Source of the DNA: CAYUIS01 sp964444825
GTDB taxonomy: Bacteria; Chloroflexota; Anaerolineae; B4-G1
Direction: 5' to 3'
NCBI GenBank assembly: GCA_964444825.1
Contig: CAYUIS010000029.1
Location: forward strand, 1 to 43,193
Length of the DNA stretch: 43,193 bases
Shown piece by piece: positions 8,114 to 17,499 of the stretch. Within the stretch, counting starts at the first letter, position 1, and every line of letters starts with the position of its first letter. The position numbers and the translations under genes were made by a program. Below the pieces are notes generated by a model. That model worked only from the letters and a program-made list of their open reading frames with translations. It was not told where the DNA came from and made no database searches.

Positions 8114-9538
8114 CTAGGGGATCTTGACCATCGCACGCTCGACGAGCGGAGTCACGGTGCCCGTGATATCTAGATCTAGTGCACGCACAAACGCCTCGTA
8201 TGCTCTTTCAGGATCGCCACGTGCCACCCACAGCAAACCCATGTGGTAGTGAGCGGACGCCAAACCCGGATCAAGCGCAACAGCCCGATCCAGACTGTCG
8301 TATGCGGTATCATAATCATCTGCTTGCAAAGCTGCCCAACCTCGCAGGTCGTGAGCATGCGCATCATTGGGAGCAAGCTCGACCAATTCCGTTACAGCCT
8401 CGACACTTCGACTATCAGCGCCCACATTGTGGCCAAGATAGAATCGAGCCAGAACCTGCCACAGTGCAGGATCATCAGGCTGCAGAGAGACTGCCTGCTG
8501 AAGCCAGATTTCCGCCGCCACGTAGCGTCCTTCTGTAACCCAAGTCTGACCGATCTCCACGCAGATGCCCGGGTTCTCAGGATCCAGATCATAGGCGGTT
8601 TCATAGTATGCTCGGGCAGCGGGCACATCCCCCAGCCGTTCGCGATGTAACCCTAGAAACACATTGGCTGGGACCGAATCAGGGGCCAGCGCGATAGCTC
8701 GACGCAGATGCGGAAGAGCCTGATCCGAGTGCCCCATTTGATCCAGCGCATATCCAAGATAGGCGTGTGCGTCGGCATAGTCCGAGTTCCGAGCGATAGC
8801 GTATTCAAAGCAGCGCGTGGACAACGCCCATTCTTGCTCTCCCACAAGTACTTGACCCAATAGGGTGCTGAGGTAGGCCGGGTCATCTGTCGCACTCGAT
8901 TCTCGAAACACAGCCAGTAACCGCTCTGCTACGCTCGTCCCGGCCTTCGCCAGATGATCTGCGGCAGCGGCAGTGTCGTCAAACGAGATTATCCCCAGTC
9001 TCTCTAGCGCCAACGAGTCCGCGGCATCAGTTTGGAGCAACGTCTCATACTCTGCTCTTGCGGCTTCCCACTCCCGCGATTCCACATAGGCGTGGGCAAG
9101 AGCGTGGCGCGCGGCTCGTGCCTCTGCTGGGTCACTCCCCGCAAGGAACAACAAGCGTTGGCTGTGCTCGATGACCGCAGGCCAGTCACCCTGTGCTTCG
9201 GAGACCGCAAGCCGCAGTCGCGCAAGCTCCGAGGTTTCCGCACCAAGCTGTTCCGCTCTAGACAGGGCATTCGCGGCATCGTCGGTGCGCCCCCAATCCA
9301 AGTAGACTCTTGCCAACTTTAGATGGGGAACAGGGTCGTTGGGCTGTAGGCGGGCTGCTTCGCTGTAGGCAGTGACCGCAGCCGTACGCTCGGCTCTGCC
9401 GGCGTGCATATCCCCTTGATACACAAGATTGAGGGATGATCCGCGTGGAGAAGCAGGGATAAGACGCAAGATCAGGGCCAGTGTCCCAATGGTCGATGCC
9501 AGGACGAAAAACGCAGCCAGCAGCCGGCGATTCCTCAC
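8114..9538 (-). CDS. Membrane-anchored TPR protein
   Basis: About 474 residues. A short basic N-terminus is followed by one hydrophobic helix (about 6-26), likely an uncleaved anchor or signal. The rest is built of tetratricopeptide repeats of about 34 residues, at least eight recognisable by the W/L-G-Y/A-A-P spacing, such as AHAYLGYALDQMG and HYHMGLLWVARGD. TPRs mediate protein-protein contacts; the partner is unknown. The GTG at 9538 is chosen because GAGGTG sits about 8 bases upstream; a GTG at 9547 is in frame but too close to that site. It is divergent from the lipoprotein gene and lies upstream of the LysM gene on the same strand, which has its own promoter. Confidence 0.85.
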   Translation of the reverse strand: MRNRRLLAAFFVLASTIGTLALILRLIPASPRGSSLNLVYQGDMHAGRAERTAAVTAYSEAARLQPNDPVPHLKLARVYLDWGRTDDAANALSRAEQLGAETSELARLRLAVSEAQGDWPAVIEHSQRLLFLAGSDPAEARAARHALAHAYVESREWEAARAEYETLLQTDAADSLALERLGIISFDDTAAAADHLAKAGTSVAERLLAVFRESSATDDPAYLSTLLGQVLVGEQEWALSTRCFEYAIARNSDYADAHAYLGYALDQMGHSDQALPHLRRAIALAPDSVPANVFLGLHRERLGDVPAARAYYETAYDLDPENPGICVEIGQTWVTEGRYVAAEIWLQQAVSLQPDDPALWQVLARFYLGHNVGADSRSVEAVTELVELAPNDAHAHDLRGWAALQADDYDTAYDSLDRAVALDPGLASAHYHMGLLWVARGDPERAYEAFVRALDLDITGTVTPLVERAMVKIP

Positions 9539-9608
9539 AGTCCCCACACCTCACGTAGTAACAGCGATGACGTATCCCATTCGTTAATTCTACCCAAGTC
9601 GCTGTGCT

Positions 9609-9638
9609 TTGACAACTTCCAGTAACCGGTGTTACAAT
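9609..9638 (+). promoter_or_regulatory. Promoter upstream of lipoprotein gene
   Basis: Perfect TTGACA at 9609-9614, 18-bp spacer, TACAAT at 9633-9638. Transcription would start near 9645, leaving a leader of about 87 bases that contains a possible 14-codon reading frame. Confidence 0.75.
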
Positions 9639-9683
9639 GGAGCACTGCTGGACCGAAAGTCAGCCAGTACGCACGAGGTGATG

Positions 9684-9728
9684 ATGCGGATGAGCGATAT
9701 CACAAATGAATCAATCCACAGGAGATAG
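9684..9728 (+). CDS. Possible 14-residue leader peptide
   Basis: An ATG at 9684 preceded by GAGG (9675-9678) opens a 14-codon frame ending in TAG at 9726-9728, three bases before the lipoprotein ATG; the stop overlaps the region just after the lipoprotein Shine-Dalgarno. The placement suggests translational coupling, but a frame this short can arise by chance. Confidence 0.25.
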   Translation: MRMSDITNESIHRR

Positions 9729-9731
9729 GCT

Positions 9732-10565
9732 ATGAGAACACACACCCTGATTCGGGTATTCCTATTGGCACTCGTGTTGGTTTCCTGTAGAGCGCTCCCC
9801 CAGGAAACCCTTGAGGCCGAGAGTGCTGGTAAACCCGGCCCGACGCCCCAAGTGACCCCGACCAAAGATGCTTTGCCTGAGCCAGATCTGAGTCCCCTCT
9901 CACCTCTGCCAACACCATCCGGTAGGGACAGCGACCCGGACAACGCTTTCAAACACCTTCGGACCTACCTGATCCAGATGTACCCGGGCTTTGGGATAGA
10001 TCAACAAGAGGCATGGACATCGCAAGATATCACCAAGGCTGCACTGATCGGAAGCTCTACGTGGGCCTGGCGGAGCGGCAAGTGGACGCTCGAAATGACC
10101 TTCCCAGCCATGCCCGAGCCATCCTACGAGGCTATTCTGTTTCATCAACAGGCTGGTACCGTGTGGCGTGGCACACTGCAGCCCAACGGGCAGATAGAGC
10201 CTGTCCACACGCCTCCGTCCCTATCGTTCAGCATAGGAGCAAGTGACCCAGCGATAACGTCCAGCACGGCACAGGACTGGGCCGGCGTAGAGATCTTTAC
10301 CCAGGATGGCATCATCCATCTGAAACACAACTTGCGGTATGCTTGCTGCGCCGAAATCGAATTGGCCGTAGGTCAGGACGGCAACGTCATCCGCGTGATC
10401 GAGACAAATGTGGGGGATATATGTTCCTGTACAACCGGCTACCCCATAATGATGCGTGTAAGAGACCTTCCGCCTGGAGCATACACGGTCGAGGTTTGGG
10501 GGGTGCAGTACCACGACGTCCATACGCTCGAATTGTTGGGCCAGGGTGAGGTGACAATACCCTAG
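9732..10565 (+). CDS. Lipoprotein of unknown function
   Basis: A 277-residue protein with a clear lipoprotein signal: basic start, hydrophobic stretch and lipobox LVSC with Cys19 as the acylated residue. A Pro/Thr/Ser-rich tether (about 25-70) leads into a soluble C-terminal domain that I do not recognise. That domain contains paired Cys in RYACCAEIEL and a second pair in DICSCTTGY, possibly disulphides. The last 40 residues (PPGAYTVEVWG) have the look of an Ig-like beta-strand pair. GGAG lies 7 bases upstream of the ATG. It is the last gene before surE and is divergent from the TPR gene. Confidence 0.82.
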   Translation: MRTHTLIRVFLLALVLVSCRALPQETLEAESAGKPGPTPQVTPTKDALPEPDLSPLSPLPTPSGRDSDPDNAFKHLRTYLIQMYPGFGIDQQEAWTSQDITKAALIGSSTWAWRSGKWTLEMTFPAMPEPSYEAILFHQQAGTVWRGTLQPNGQIEPVHTPPSLSFSIGASDPAITSSTAQDWAGVEIFTQDGIIHLKHNLRYACCAEIELAVGQDGNVIRVIETNVGDICSCTTGYPIMMRVRDLPPGAYTVEVWGVQYHDVHTLELLGQGEVTIP

Positions 10566-10587
10566 CAAGCAAAAGACAGGTTTGGCC

Positions 10588-10615
10588 TTGTAAAACGGAG
10601 CTTTCCTGTTATCAT
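10588..10615 (+). promoter_or_regulatory. Weak promoter of surE, possibly giving a leaderless transcript
   Basis: TTGTAA at 10588-10593, 16-bp spacer, TATCAT at 10610-10615. The -10 element ends only 7 bases before the surE ATG and no Shine-Dalgarno is visible, so the mRNA may begin at or next to the start codon. Confidence 0.4.
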
Positions 10616-10622
10616 ACTCACT

Positions 10623-11498
10623 ATGCCTGCACACACACCACCGGACTCGTCACCGGCTGCTCTTCCCTTGATTCTCATTACCAACGATGATGGCATCAAC
10701 TCGCCAGGGCTACTAGCAGCGGCACAAGCTGCCCTTCCGTTGGGAGACGTCCTTGTCGTAGCTCCTGCCCGCCAATGGTCTGGTGCAGGCCGGAGTATGC
10801 CACATGATGTTTCAGGAGATATCTCTCGGTATCCACTGGAGATCGACGGACGCCCGATCACGGCGTATCAGGTGGACGCCTCACCGGCCCTGGTTGTCAT
10901 ACGCGCCGTGCTTGGGCTGGCACCTCGTCGCCCTTCACTGCTCCTATCCGGCATCAACTATGGCGAAAACATGGGGGCAGATGTCACTGTCTCAGGCACC
11001 GTTGGAGCAGCACTCCAGGGAGCGGTTTTGGACATCCCTGCCCTGGCCGTATCGCTCCAGACACCTCAGGAAACTCACGCCAATCCAGCTCACGACACGG
11101 ATTTCTCCGCCGCTATTCACTTTGCTGGCAAGTTCGCCAAGTGGATGCTAGAGGTGTCTCTGCCCTTTGATGTGGACGTCATCAAGGTAGATGTACCCCA
11201 ATATGCATCACCGGCAACGCCATGGCGGCTTACGAGGGTCTCGCGTGCTGCCTATTTCGTACCCCGTCCAACAGCACACACTCAGGGCAATCTATCCCCC
11301 AGTTCCGCCTCAAGCCAGGCCGATGGAGAGATGGGCTATCAGCAACTATTACACCCCGAACACACCGAGCCGGACTCTGACATATACGCACTGGCAGTAG
11401 AGCACGCTGTATCCGTAGCTCCCCTTAGCCTTGACCTCAGCTCTCGGGTCGACTTTGGGGAAATGGAGGCTCTTTTCCACGGCTCAGAGGTGCTTTGA
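10623..11498 (+). CDS. surE: 5'/3'-nucleotidase SurE
   Basis: SurE is a metal-dependent phosphatase acting on nucleoside 5'- and 3'-monophosphates and short polyphosphate, linked to stationary-phase survival. The 291-residue protein has the metal-binding ILITNDDGINSPG (Asp22, Asp23), then APARQWSGAGRS with the metal-binding Ser near 53, and SGINYGENMG with the metal-binding Asn. Length is slightly above the usual 250-270 because of a Ser/Pro-rich N-terminus and an insertion (NLSPSSASSQADGEMGY) near the C-terminus. There is no Shine-Dalgarno; see the weak promoter just upstream. The stop codon lies within the -35 element of the next gene's promoter. Confidence 0.95.
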   Translation: MPAHTPPDSSPAALPLILITNDDGINSPGLLAAAQAALPLGDVLVVAPARQWSGAGRSMPHDVSGDISRYPLEIDGRPITAYQVDASPALVVIRAVLGLAPRRPSLLLSGINYGENMGADVTVSGTVGAALQGAVLDIPALAVSLQTPQETHANPAHDTDFSAAIHFAGKFAKWMLEVSLPFDVDVIKVDVPQYASPATPWRLTRVSRAAYFVPRPTAHTQGNLSPSSASSQADGEMGYQQLLHPEHTEPDSDIYALAVEHAVSVAPLSLDLSSRVDFGEMEALFHGSEVL

Positions 11499-11522
11499 CC
11501 CATTGGAGCGGTGTGTTATAAT
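11495..11522 (+). promoter_or_regulatory. Promoter of the glycosyltransferase array
   Basis: TTGACC at 11495-11500 (overlapping the surE stop), 16-bp spacer, perfect TATAAT at 11517-11522. It is the only good promoter seen before the 20-kb array on this strand. Confidence 0.75.
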
Positions 11523-11581
11523 GCCCCTCGCTTCCAAGTTTGACGCGAGACGCCTGCCTGGGACTGCACAGGACGAAAACA

Positions 11582-12619
11582 ATGGGAAAACTTGAGCCCA
11601 CACTCGATGTCTCTGTAGTATTGCCCGTCTACAACGAATCCGACTCCCTGCCTAGACTGATTCCAGAGCTCACAGTTGTACTTGAGCGACTGGATCGCAG
11701 TTACGAAATCATCGCTGTGGACGATGGGAGCTCTGACGATAGCATAGATGTACTCCGCCGTCTTCAGGAGCAAGAACCTCGTCTGCGAATCGTCCAGTTC
11801 CGTCGGAATTTCGGTCAGACCGCAGCGTTTGCTGCCGGGTTTGACCACTCACGGGGCAAGGTCATCGTCACCCTTGACGCTGACGGCCAGAACAATCCTG
11901 CCGACATCCCAATGCTGCTAGAGACGCTCGAAGACGGAGACTATGACCTGGTAAATGGATGGCGGCAAAATCGCAAGGAGCCGTTTCTGACACGGAAACT
12001 GCCCTCTATGGTGGCCAATTGGCTTATTGCCACCGCCAGCAATATTCGACTCCACGACCGAGGATGTTCGCTGAAGGCACTCCGCCACGATTTGGTCGAA
12101 CATATACATCTTTACGGCGAACTGCACCGATTCCTGCCAGAGATCGCCAGCTTGGTTGGGGCGCGTGTTGCTGAAGTACCAGTCAATGATCGTCCACGTG
12201 TAGCCGGAAAGTCCAACTACGGCGCTCTGTCCCGTACCCCCCACGTAATACTCGACTTGATCACAGTCTCTTTTCTGCTTAGCTACTCCAATCGCCCGAT
12301 GCAGCTTTTCGGCACAGTGGGGCTGCTCAGCAGCGGGATAGGCGGGCTTATGCTTACGTATCTGGCAGGCGCCAAGATCATAAACGGTCTACTCTATGGT
12401 GAGGAGGCATTCCGCAGCTTTCGCATCGGTACCAACCCGTGGACGATGCTTGCGGTGTTGCTAACGGTGCTGGGTGTCCAGTTCCTAATGATGGGCCTTC
12501 TGGGAGAGATACTCACCCGCACCTATCACGAAGCGCAGGAGAAACCCATTTACGTCGTTCGCCGCATTCTGGAAGTACCCAAACTCGAACGCGGACGAGA
12601 GTCTGGAGAGAGCATATGA
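11582..12619 (+). CDS. GT2 glycosyltransferase, polyprenyl-phosphate sugar synthase-like (DPM1/GtrB/ArnC type)
   Basis: This type of enzyme moves a sugar from a nucleotide-sugar to a polyprenyl phosphate on the cytoplasmic side of the membrane, making the donor used by GT-C transferases outside. The GT-A domain (about 10-230) has VVLPVYNE, VDDGSSDDS (Asp47, Asp48), RRNFGQTAA and the metal-binding DADGQ (Asp99-x-Asp101). Two C-terminal helices (about 242-263 and 287-308) match the GtrB/ArnC layout. The sugar (mannose, glucose or other) cannot be told. ATG 11582 is chosen; an in-frame TTG at 11540 would add 14 non-conserved residues. GGA lies 9 bases upstream. Its stop overlaps the next gene's start (ATGA). 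Confidence 0.92.
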   Translation: MGKLEPTLDVSVVLPVYNESDSLPRLIPELTVVLERLDRSYEIIAVDDGSSDDSIDVLRRLQEQEPRLRIVQFRRNFGQTAAFAAGFDHSRGKVIVTLDADGQNNPADIPMLLETLEDGDYDLVNGWRQNRKEPFLTRKLPSMVANWLIATASNIRLHDRGCSLKALRHDLVEHIHLYGELHRFLPEIASLVGARVAEVPVNDRPRVAGKSNYGALSRTPHVILDLITVSFLLSYSNRPMQLFGTVGLLSSGIGGLMLTYLAGAKIINGLLYGEEAFRSFRIGTNPWTMLAVLLTVLGVQFLMMGLLGEILTRTYHEAQEKPIYVVRRILEVPKLERGRESGESI

Positions 12620-14250
12620 GGCGCGTATTGGTCATTGGGGTCGACGGGGGCACATTTGACCTCATTCACCCCTGGACAGAAGCGGGGGACCTGCCCAACC
12701 TGAGGCAGTTGATGGCTGAGGGTGTACACGGTCCTCTAGAGTCTACACTGCCACCTGTCACCGCTCCGGCGTGGACAACCTTCGCTACCGGCAAGAACCC
12801 CGGCAAGCACGGCGTATTCGACTTTATCCGGCCAACGGGGGGAGAGTTCGACATGGTCAATGCCACATCCATTCGGGCTCCAACACTCTGGAAGATACTC
12901 TCAGAGGCTGGCCGTACCGTCGGAGTGATGAACGTCCCTGTTACCTATCCCCCCAGCAAAGTCAACGGATTTGTCATCGGAGGGATGCTCTCGCCAGTGG
13001 GAGGCACTTTTACCTACCCAGCCGACTTGCTGGATCGGTACTCTGATCTCCTAAAGCCCTACCGCATCGCTCCTGGTGTCCAATACAAACCAGGCAAAGA
13101 AACTCGATTCGCCGCCGACCTGCTCGATCTGGTTGAAAGGCGGGGAGAGTACGCTCTCCAATTGATGACCGACTTTCCCCACGACTTTTTGATGTTTCAC
13201 TTCCAGGCGACCGATGTTATGCAACACGCCTTTTGGAAGTTCGTCGACGCCACCCACCCCGACTACGACCAACAAGCGGCCTCTCGCTTTGGCCCAGCCC
13301 TCAAACAGATCTACTGCCGCATCGATGACTTTATTGGCCAGATGCTGGATCGAGTTCCCGATGACACCTCGATCGTGGTGATGTCCGATCACGGGTTCGG
13401 TTCACTTCATTATGTCGTCAATCTAAACCTATTGTTGTTGGATCAGGGTCTACTCAGTCTGAAACGGGATGTGTGGACCCGCTTCAAGGCCGATCTGTTT
13501 CATGCCGGAATCACTCCAGCATCCATCTGGCACCTGATTGAGCAGACGGGCCTGCAGAACTATGTCTGGCAAGTATCCAAATCCACACGCAACAAGGTCG
13601 TGAGCAAGTTCCTCTCTTTCGACGACGTTGACTGGTCGCGCACGCTGGCGTACTCCATCGGTCATGTCGGCCAGGTGTTCTTGAACCTACAAGGGCGTGA
13701 ACCCCAGGGCATCGTTGCCCCTGGTGCAGAATACGAATCCGTGCGCCATCAGGTGATCCAAGCTCTGGAGGACCTTCGCCACCCCGAGACCAACCTGCCC
13801 CTCGTGGACAAGGTGGTTTTCAGCGACCAAATCGTCCACGGTCCGTACGCGCAGCGTGGTCCCGATCTCCACGTGGTAATGGATGGTTACCGAACCATCG
13901 CGTTCCCGCTCTTTGCCACTGATAATAACATCGTGACACGTCAGATCCGGGGGGATTCGGGCTGTCATCGGCTCCACGGCATCTTTGTCGCATCAGGCCC
14001 CGAGATCAGAGCAGGTGTGAAGGTCAAAGACGCACGCATTATGGATCTCGCTCCAACCATCCTGCATCTGATGGGACTGCCTGTACCAGAAGATATGGAC
14101 GGTCACGTGTTGACTGAGGCACTAACCACTACCCGTCCTATAGAGTACTCCACCATCGGAGCAGCCGACGAGAGTATTGAGGTCGGGCTTTCTCCGGAGG
14201 AAACAGCCGAGGTCGAGGATCGTCTCCGCGCCCTCGGTTATCTGGGATGA
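12616..14250 (+). CDS. Alkaline phosphatase superfamily phosphodiesterase/phosphotransferase
   Basis: A 544-residue enzyme of the type I phosphodiesterase/nucleotide pyrophosphatase branch. A two-metal site can be read: Asp10 (GVDGG), nucleophile Thr49 (PVTAPAW), Asp200 and His204 (ATDVMQH), Asp258 and His259 (MSDHGFG) and His454 (HRLHGIF). There is no signal peptide, so it should act in the cytoplasm, unlike the secreted members. It ends in the ALGYLG tail that I associate with this group. Substrate is unknown; a nucleotide-sugar, lipid-phosphate or cyclic nucleotide would fit. The ATG overlaps the GT2 stop and its own stop overlaps the next start, so it is co-translated with the glycosyltransferases. 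A longer frame exists upstream inside the GT2 gene and is rejected. Confidence 0.9.
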   Translation: MRRVLVIGVDGGTFDLIHPWTEAGDLPNLRQLMAEGVHGPLESTLPPVTAPAWTTFATGKNPGKHGVFDFIRPTGGEFDMVNATSIRAPTLWKILSEAGRTVGVMNVPVTYPPSKVNGFVIGGMLSPVGGTFTYPADLLDRYSDLLKPYRIAPGVQYKPGKETRFAADLLDLVERRGEYALQLMTDFPHDFLMFHFQATDVMQHAFWKFVDATHPDYDQQAASRFGPALKQIYCRIDDFIGQMLDRVPDDTSIVVMSDHGFGSLHYVVNLNLLLLDQGLLSLKRDVWTRFKADLFHAGITPASIWHLIEQTGLQNYVWQVSKSTRNKVVSKFLSFDDVDWSRTLAYSIGHVGQVFLNLQGREPQGIVAPGAEYESVRHQVIQALEDLRHPETNLPLVDKVVFSDQIVHGPYAQRGPDLHVVMDGYRTIAFPLFATDNNIVTRQIRGDSGCHRLHGIFVASGPEIRAGVKVKDARIMDLAPTILHLMGLPVPEDMDGHVLTEALTTTRPIEYSTIGAADESIEVGLSPEETAEVEDRLRALGYLG

Positions 14251-16744
14251 TGAGAGATCTCTGGTTCAAAGGCTCCGATCTCCCATCCTCAAACCCCGGC
14301 CCTAGACGTCGGTTGTTCCTGCAAGTCGGCTTCTGGGCACTGGTCGCACTAGGCACTGTCCTCCGCCTTATCCCCATAAACCAGTACGTGACGCCCGATG
14401 AGCCAGCCTGGGTATACCGATCCATCCGGTTTGCCGATGCGGTGATGAGCGGTGATTGGGCGGCGATACCCGTGCCAGGACACCCAGGAGTGACCACAAT
14501 GTGGCTCGGGATTGTGGGGATCACCGTGCGGCGTTGGCTGGCTCCAGTCGAGGGTGCAACTCACTTGAATTGGGTTCGGCGCCTTGCGTGGCTGGCGCCA
14601 GAAAATGGAGCCGCATTTCGTCATTTGGCCTTCTTCCTCCCGGCCGGGCGTGCAGTTGTGGCCCTGGTCACTGCACTTGGGCTTATTGTGCTCTTTAAAC
14701 TCCTTGCGCGTCTTTTTGATCGACGTGTCGCAGTCACGACCATTGGCCTACTAGCCCTCGATCCTTTCCTCATTGGCCACTCGGGACTACTTCACACTGA
14801 TGCCCTGTTGTCTACCTTTAGCACCCTGACCCTGGTTACAGCTTGCAGCGCGCTACAGGAGCCGGACAAGGTTGCTTGGGCCGCTTTGTCTGGCCTCTTT
14901 CTTGGCCTGGCGCTCCTCACAAAGACCTCGGCCGTGATCTTGATCCCTCTCACGTTGTTTATCCTCGCCATCTCCCAGCTCTCGTTCTCTCGGACCATAG
15001 ATCTAGGACATCAAATACGTCAGCTACCATCGATCATCGAACGATGGGCACTGACGCTCTCTGTCACTCTCCTTACTTGCCTATCCATCTATCCCGCCCT
15101 TTGGCACAATCCAATCGAGACACTCAACACAGTTTTCTCGTTCACTGGCAAGCTTGTCGAGATCGCCCCGCGCCCTGTCTTTTTCGCCGGACAGATGACC
15201 TATGATCCTGGTCCAGTCTTTTATCCTGTGGTTTTCCTATTCCGCATCTCGCCTGTCGTTCTGTGTGGCCTGGCCCTCGGCTTGACTGTCATACATCGAC
15301 TCCCGCCACAACGTCGGCTCATCTTCTTACTGCTTCTTGGATACGCAGTCTGCTTCGGCGTGATGATCAGTCTGGGTGCCAAGAAACATGACCGTTACCT
15401 GCTACCTGCGCTATCTTCCCTGGCAATCCCCGCAGGCCTTGCCCTGTCGCATTTCTCGGTCAAAACTGCGACCGCTCACGTTCCAGCTATCTTTAGGAAC
15501 CGACCTATCCGGGATTTGACAGTCACTCTGCTACTTGTCGCTCAACTCGTCCTGTTTCTCCCCTTCATCACCCACCCCTTGACGTTCTTTAACCCGCTTA
15601 CCGGAGGCCCGTGGCTCGCCGCACGCGTTCTCTCTCCAGATTGGGGGGAGGGGATGGGTGCAGCCGCAAGATGGCTCAACCAATTGCCCGGGGCCGGCCA
15701 ACTCACGGTCGCAGCTCTATCTGTGCCATCCTTTGCCTCCCTCTTCGAAGGACACACCGTGCATCTAGATCAGGCGACCCAGGCCGACTATGTTGTTGTG
15801 GGACCAGACCACTCAACATCTCGGCTTCCTGACCTGCTCACCGATGATCCGGCCTACTCCACCAGAATCGGATTCCTCGACCACGCTGCAGTCTATACCA
15901 ACAAAGCGCCGACGGAGCAAGCTGTCTATCTCCGTGGACAGGTGAAACCACACGATCTGGTCATCGTCGACGCCGACACACCGCTCCTGCGCCTCTCCAC
16001 CGGCTCTGGCGCTGCGATCTCTACTGCAGACCTGCCTGACCAATCAAGTATCTCTGCTTTACTTGTCGAATTAAGCCAGGACAAAGCTGATCTGTGGCTC
16101 GTCGCTGATCCGGGTGCGGCCCTGATCACCGCCATGCGTACACGCCAGGTCTTGGGAACCATCGCCACCGCAGTCTCTACCGCAACGGTGGCAGGATCAA
16201 CGATTCTGCGATATACCAACACCAATTCCCAAGAAGTCGCCATCGAGCCGCGACCCTCTACCTTTGGTGACCACCTCACGCTCATTGATACACTTCCACC
16301 TCCTGAACCCATTAGTGCCGCCTTTCCGGTTTTCCTGCGATGGCAGATCTCGAATCCGACCCCGACCGATTTGCGTGCTTCGCTCCGTCTTAGAGATGCC
16401 AGCGGACACTTGTGGGCAGAGGTAGGGGAGCTTGTCCTCAGTGAAGTCGACTTTCCCACCTCTGCCTGGGAGCCGGGCCAGTGGGCCGACGATGTTCTCA
16501 CGATGCCGTTGCCGGACCATATCCCACCGGGCATCTATGATGTTGAGATAACGGTCACAGATGACGCTGGCGCGCAGATCGGCGCGTGGGATGCTGACGG
16601 CCGATTTCAGGGCGTCAATGTTTCTCTGGAAAGCGTGGAGATTGCACCGCCGGACAAGCCGGTGGGGCTGGCCATGTGCGAGGATGGACGCAATGCGGTC
16701 GCTGGTCCGTTTCTGGGCTGCTTGCCAGAATCATCTCCACTGTC
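14247..16744 (+). CDS. GT-C glycosyltransferase, family 39-like (5' part; runs into assembly gap)
   Basis: This is a polytopic membrane protein of the dolichyl/polyprenyl-phosphate-sugar dependent GT-C class. TM1 lies at about 23-43 and is followed by the DE motif TPDEPAW (Asp51-Glu52), the expected catalytic site on the first extracytoplasmic loop. About ten to twelve further hydrophobic helices reach to about residue 460. A soluble region follows, with the first beta-sandwich module near 690-780 (FLRWQISNPTPTDL, then SAWEPGQWADD and PPGIYDVEI). The frame is open up to the N run. The sequence beyond the gap at 16756-17499 continues the protein in a different frame. The ATG overlaps the previous stop. 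Confidence 0.88.
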
Positions 16745-16754
16745 NNNNNNNNNN
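16745..16754. other. Assembly gap (10 N)
   Basis: Ten N break the GT-C gene. Coding frame before the gap starts at positions divisible by 3 and after it at positions with remainder 1. A true gap length that is a multiple of three would restore one reading frame, so 10 is a placeholder rather than a measured length. Confidence 0.97.
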
Positions 16755-16755
16755 C

Positions 16756-17499
16756 ACCACATGGTCAGCTACAGAGCCACCAGGCATTGACTATCGCGCC
16801 CGCATACGACTTCTGGATCCGACCTCCACCCCAGTCCTGGAGCAGATAGTTGATCTGTGCCCCTACTCTACGTCCAATTGGCGAAAGGGTGATACCTTCG
16901 AGTCCCGGTATGACGTGCGCCTAGCCCCCCCGCTGCCAGCCAACACTTACACGCTGGCGCTGAACGTACTTGCGTCCGATGATCAACCGCTCTGGGATGA
17001 GGACGAGGTGATGATTGATATCGAGGTGCTGCCTCGTGAGCGTCAGTTCCAACTGCCCGCCGATATTGGCCACCCACTTCATCTAGCATTGGGCAACAGT
17101 GCCCATCTACGGGGATTCGATCTACATCCAACGCACATCGCACCAGGAGATGCTCTGCCACTCACACTCTACTGGCAGGCCAGTGGACCCACGGACCTGA
17201 GCTACACAGTGTTTGTTCATCTTGTGGGTCCTGATGGTCTCTTGTATGGCCAGGTAGACCAGATCCCTGGCGGCGGATCCGCTCCCACGACCAGTTGGGC
17301 TCCGGACCAGGTTATAATGGACAAGATCAGGTTGCCCGTGGATTCTGACGCACCTGGAGGTGCGTACTCTATCGCCCTCGGCATGTACGACGCTGTCACC
17401 GGCGCTCGGTCACCGATCGTTGACGACTCCGGTCGGCTCCTGCCCAATGACCAAGTTATCTTACCCATCGAAATCACCGTCGCCGGAGGCTCAGAATGA
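16756..17499 (+). CDS. GT-C glycosyltransferase, 3' part after assembly gap (beta-sandwich modules)
   Basis: The frame opens right after the N run (TTWSATEPP) and holds no transmembrane helix, only extracytoplasmic beta-sandwich modules. One, at about residues 5-95, lacks the usual VFVHL core. The other, at about 130-235, is canonical, with LTLYWQASGP, YTVFVHLVGPDG, TTSWAPDQVI and SIALGMYDAVTGARSP. It is almost certainly the C-terminus of the GT39-like protein that begins at 14247; together they would give roughly 1080 residues, like the neighbouring paralogues. The stop overlaps the next ATG (ATGA). The true length of the missing part is unknown. Confidence 0.88.
   Translation, partial: TTWSATEPPGIDYRARIRLLDPTSTPVLEQIVDLCPYSTSNWRKGDTFESRYDVRLAPPLPANTYTLALNVLASDDQPLWDEDEVMIDIEVLPRERQFQLPADIGHPLHLALGNSAHLRGFDLHPTHIAPGDALPLTLYWQASGPTDLSYTVFVHLVGPDGLLYGQVDQIPGGGSAPTTSWAPDQVIMDKIRLPVDSDAPGGAYSIALGMYDAVTGARSPIVDDSGRLLPNDQVILPIEITVAGGSE

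Noticed and set aside
16561..16744. Coding in the second frame before the N gap
   Set aside because: The frame that fits the beta-sandwich pattern before the gap is the one starting at 14247; the other frame only becomes real after the gap.
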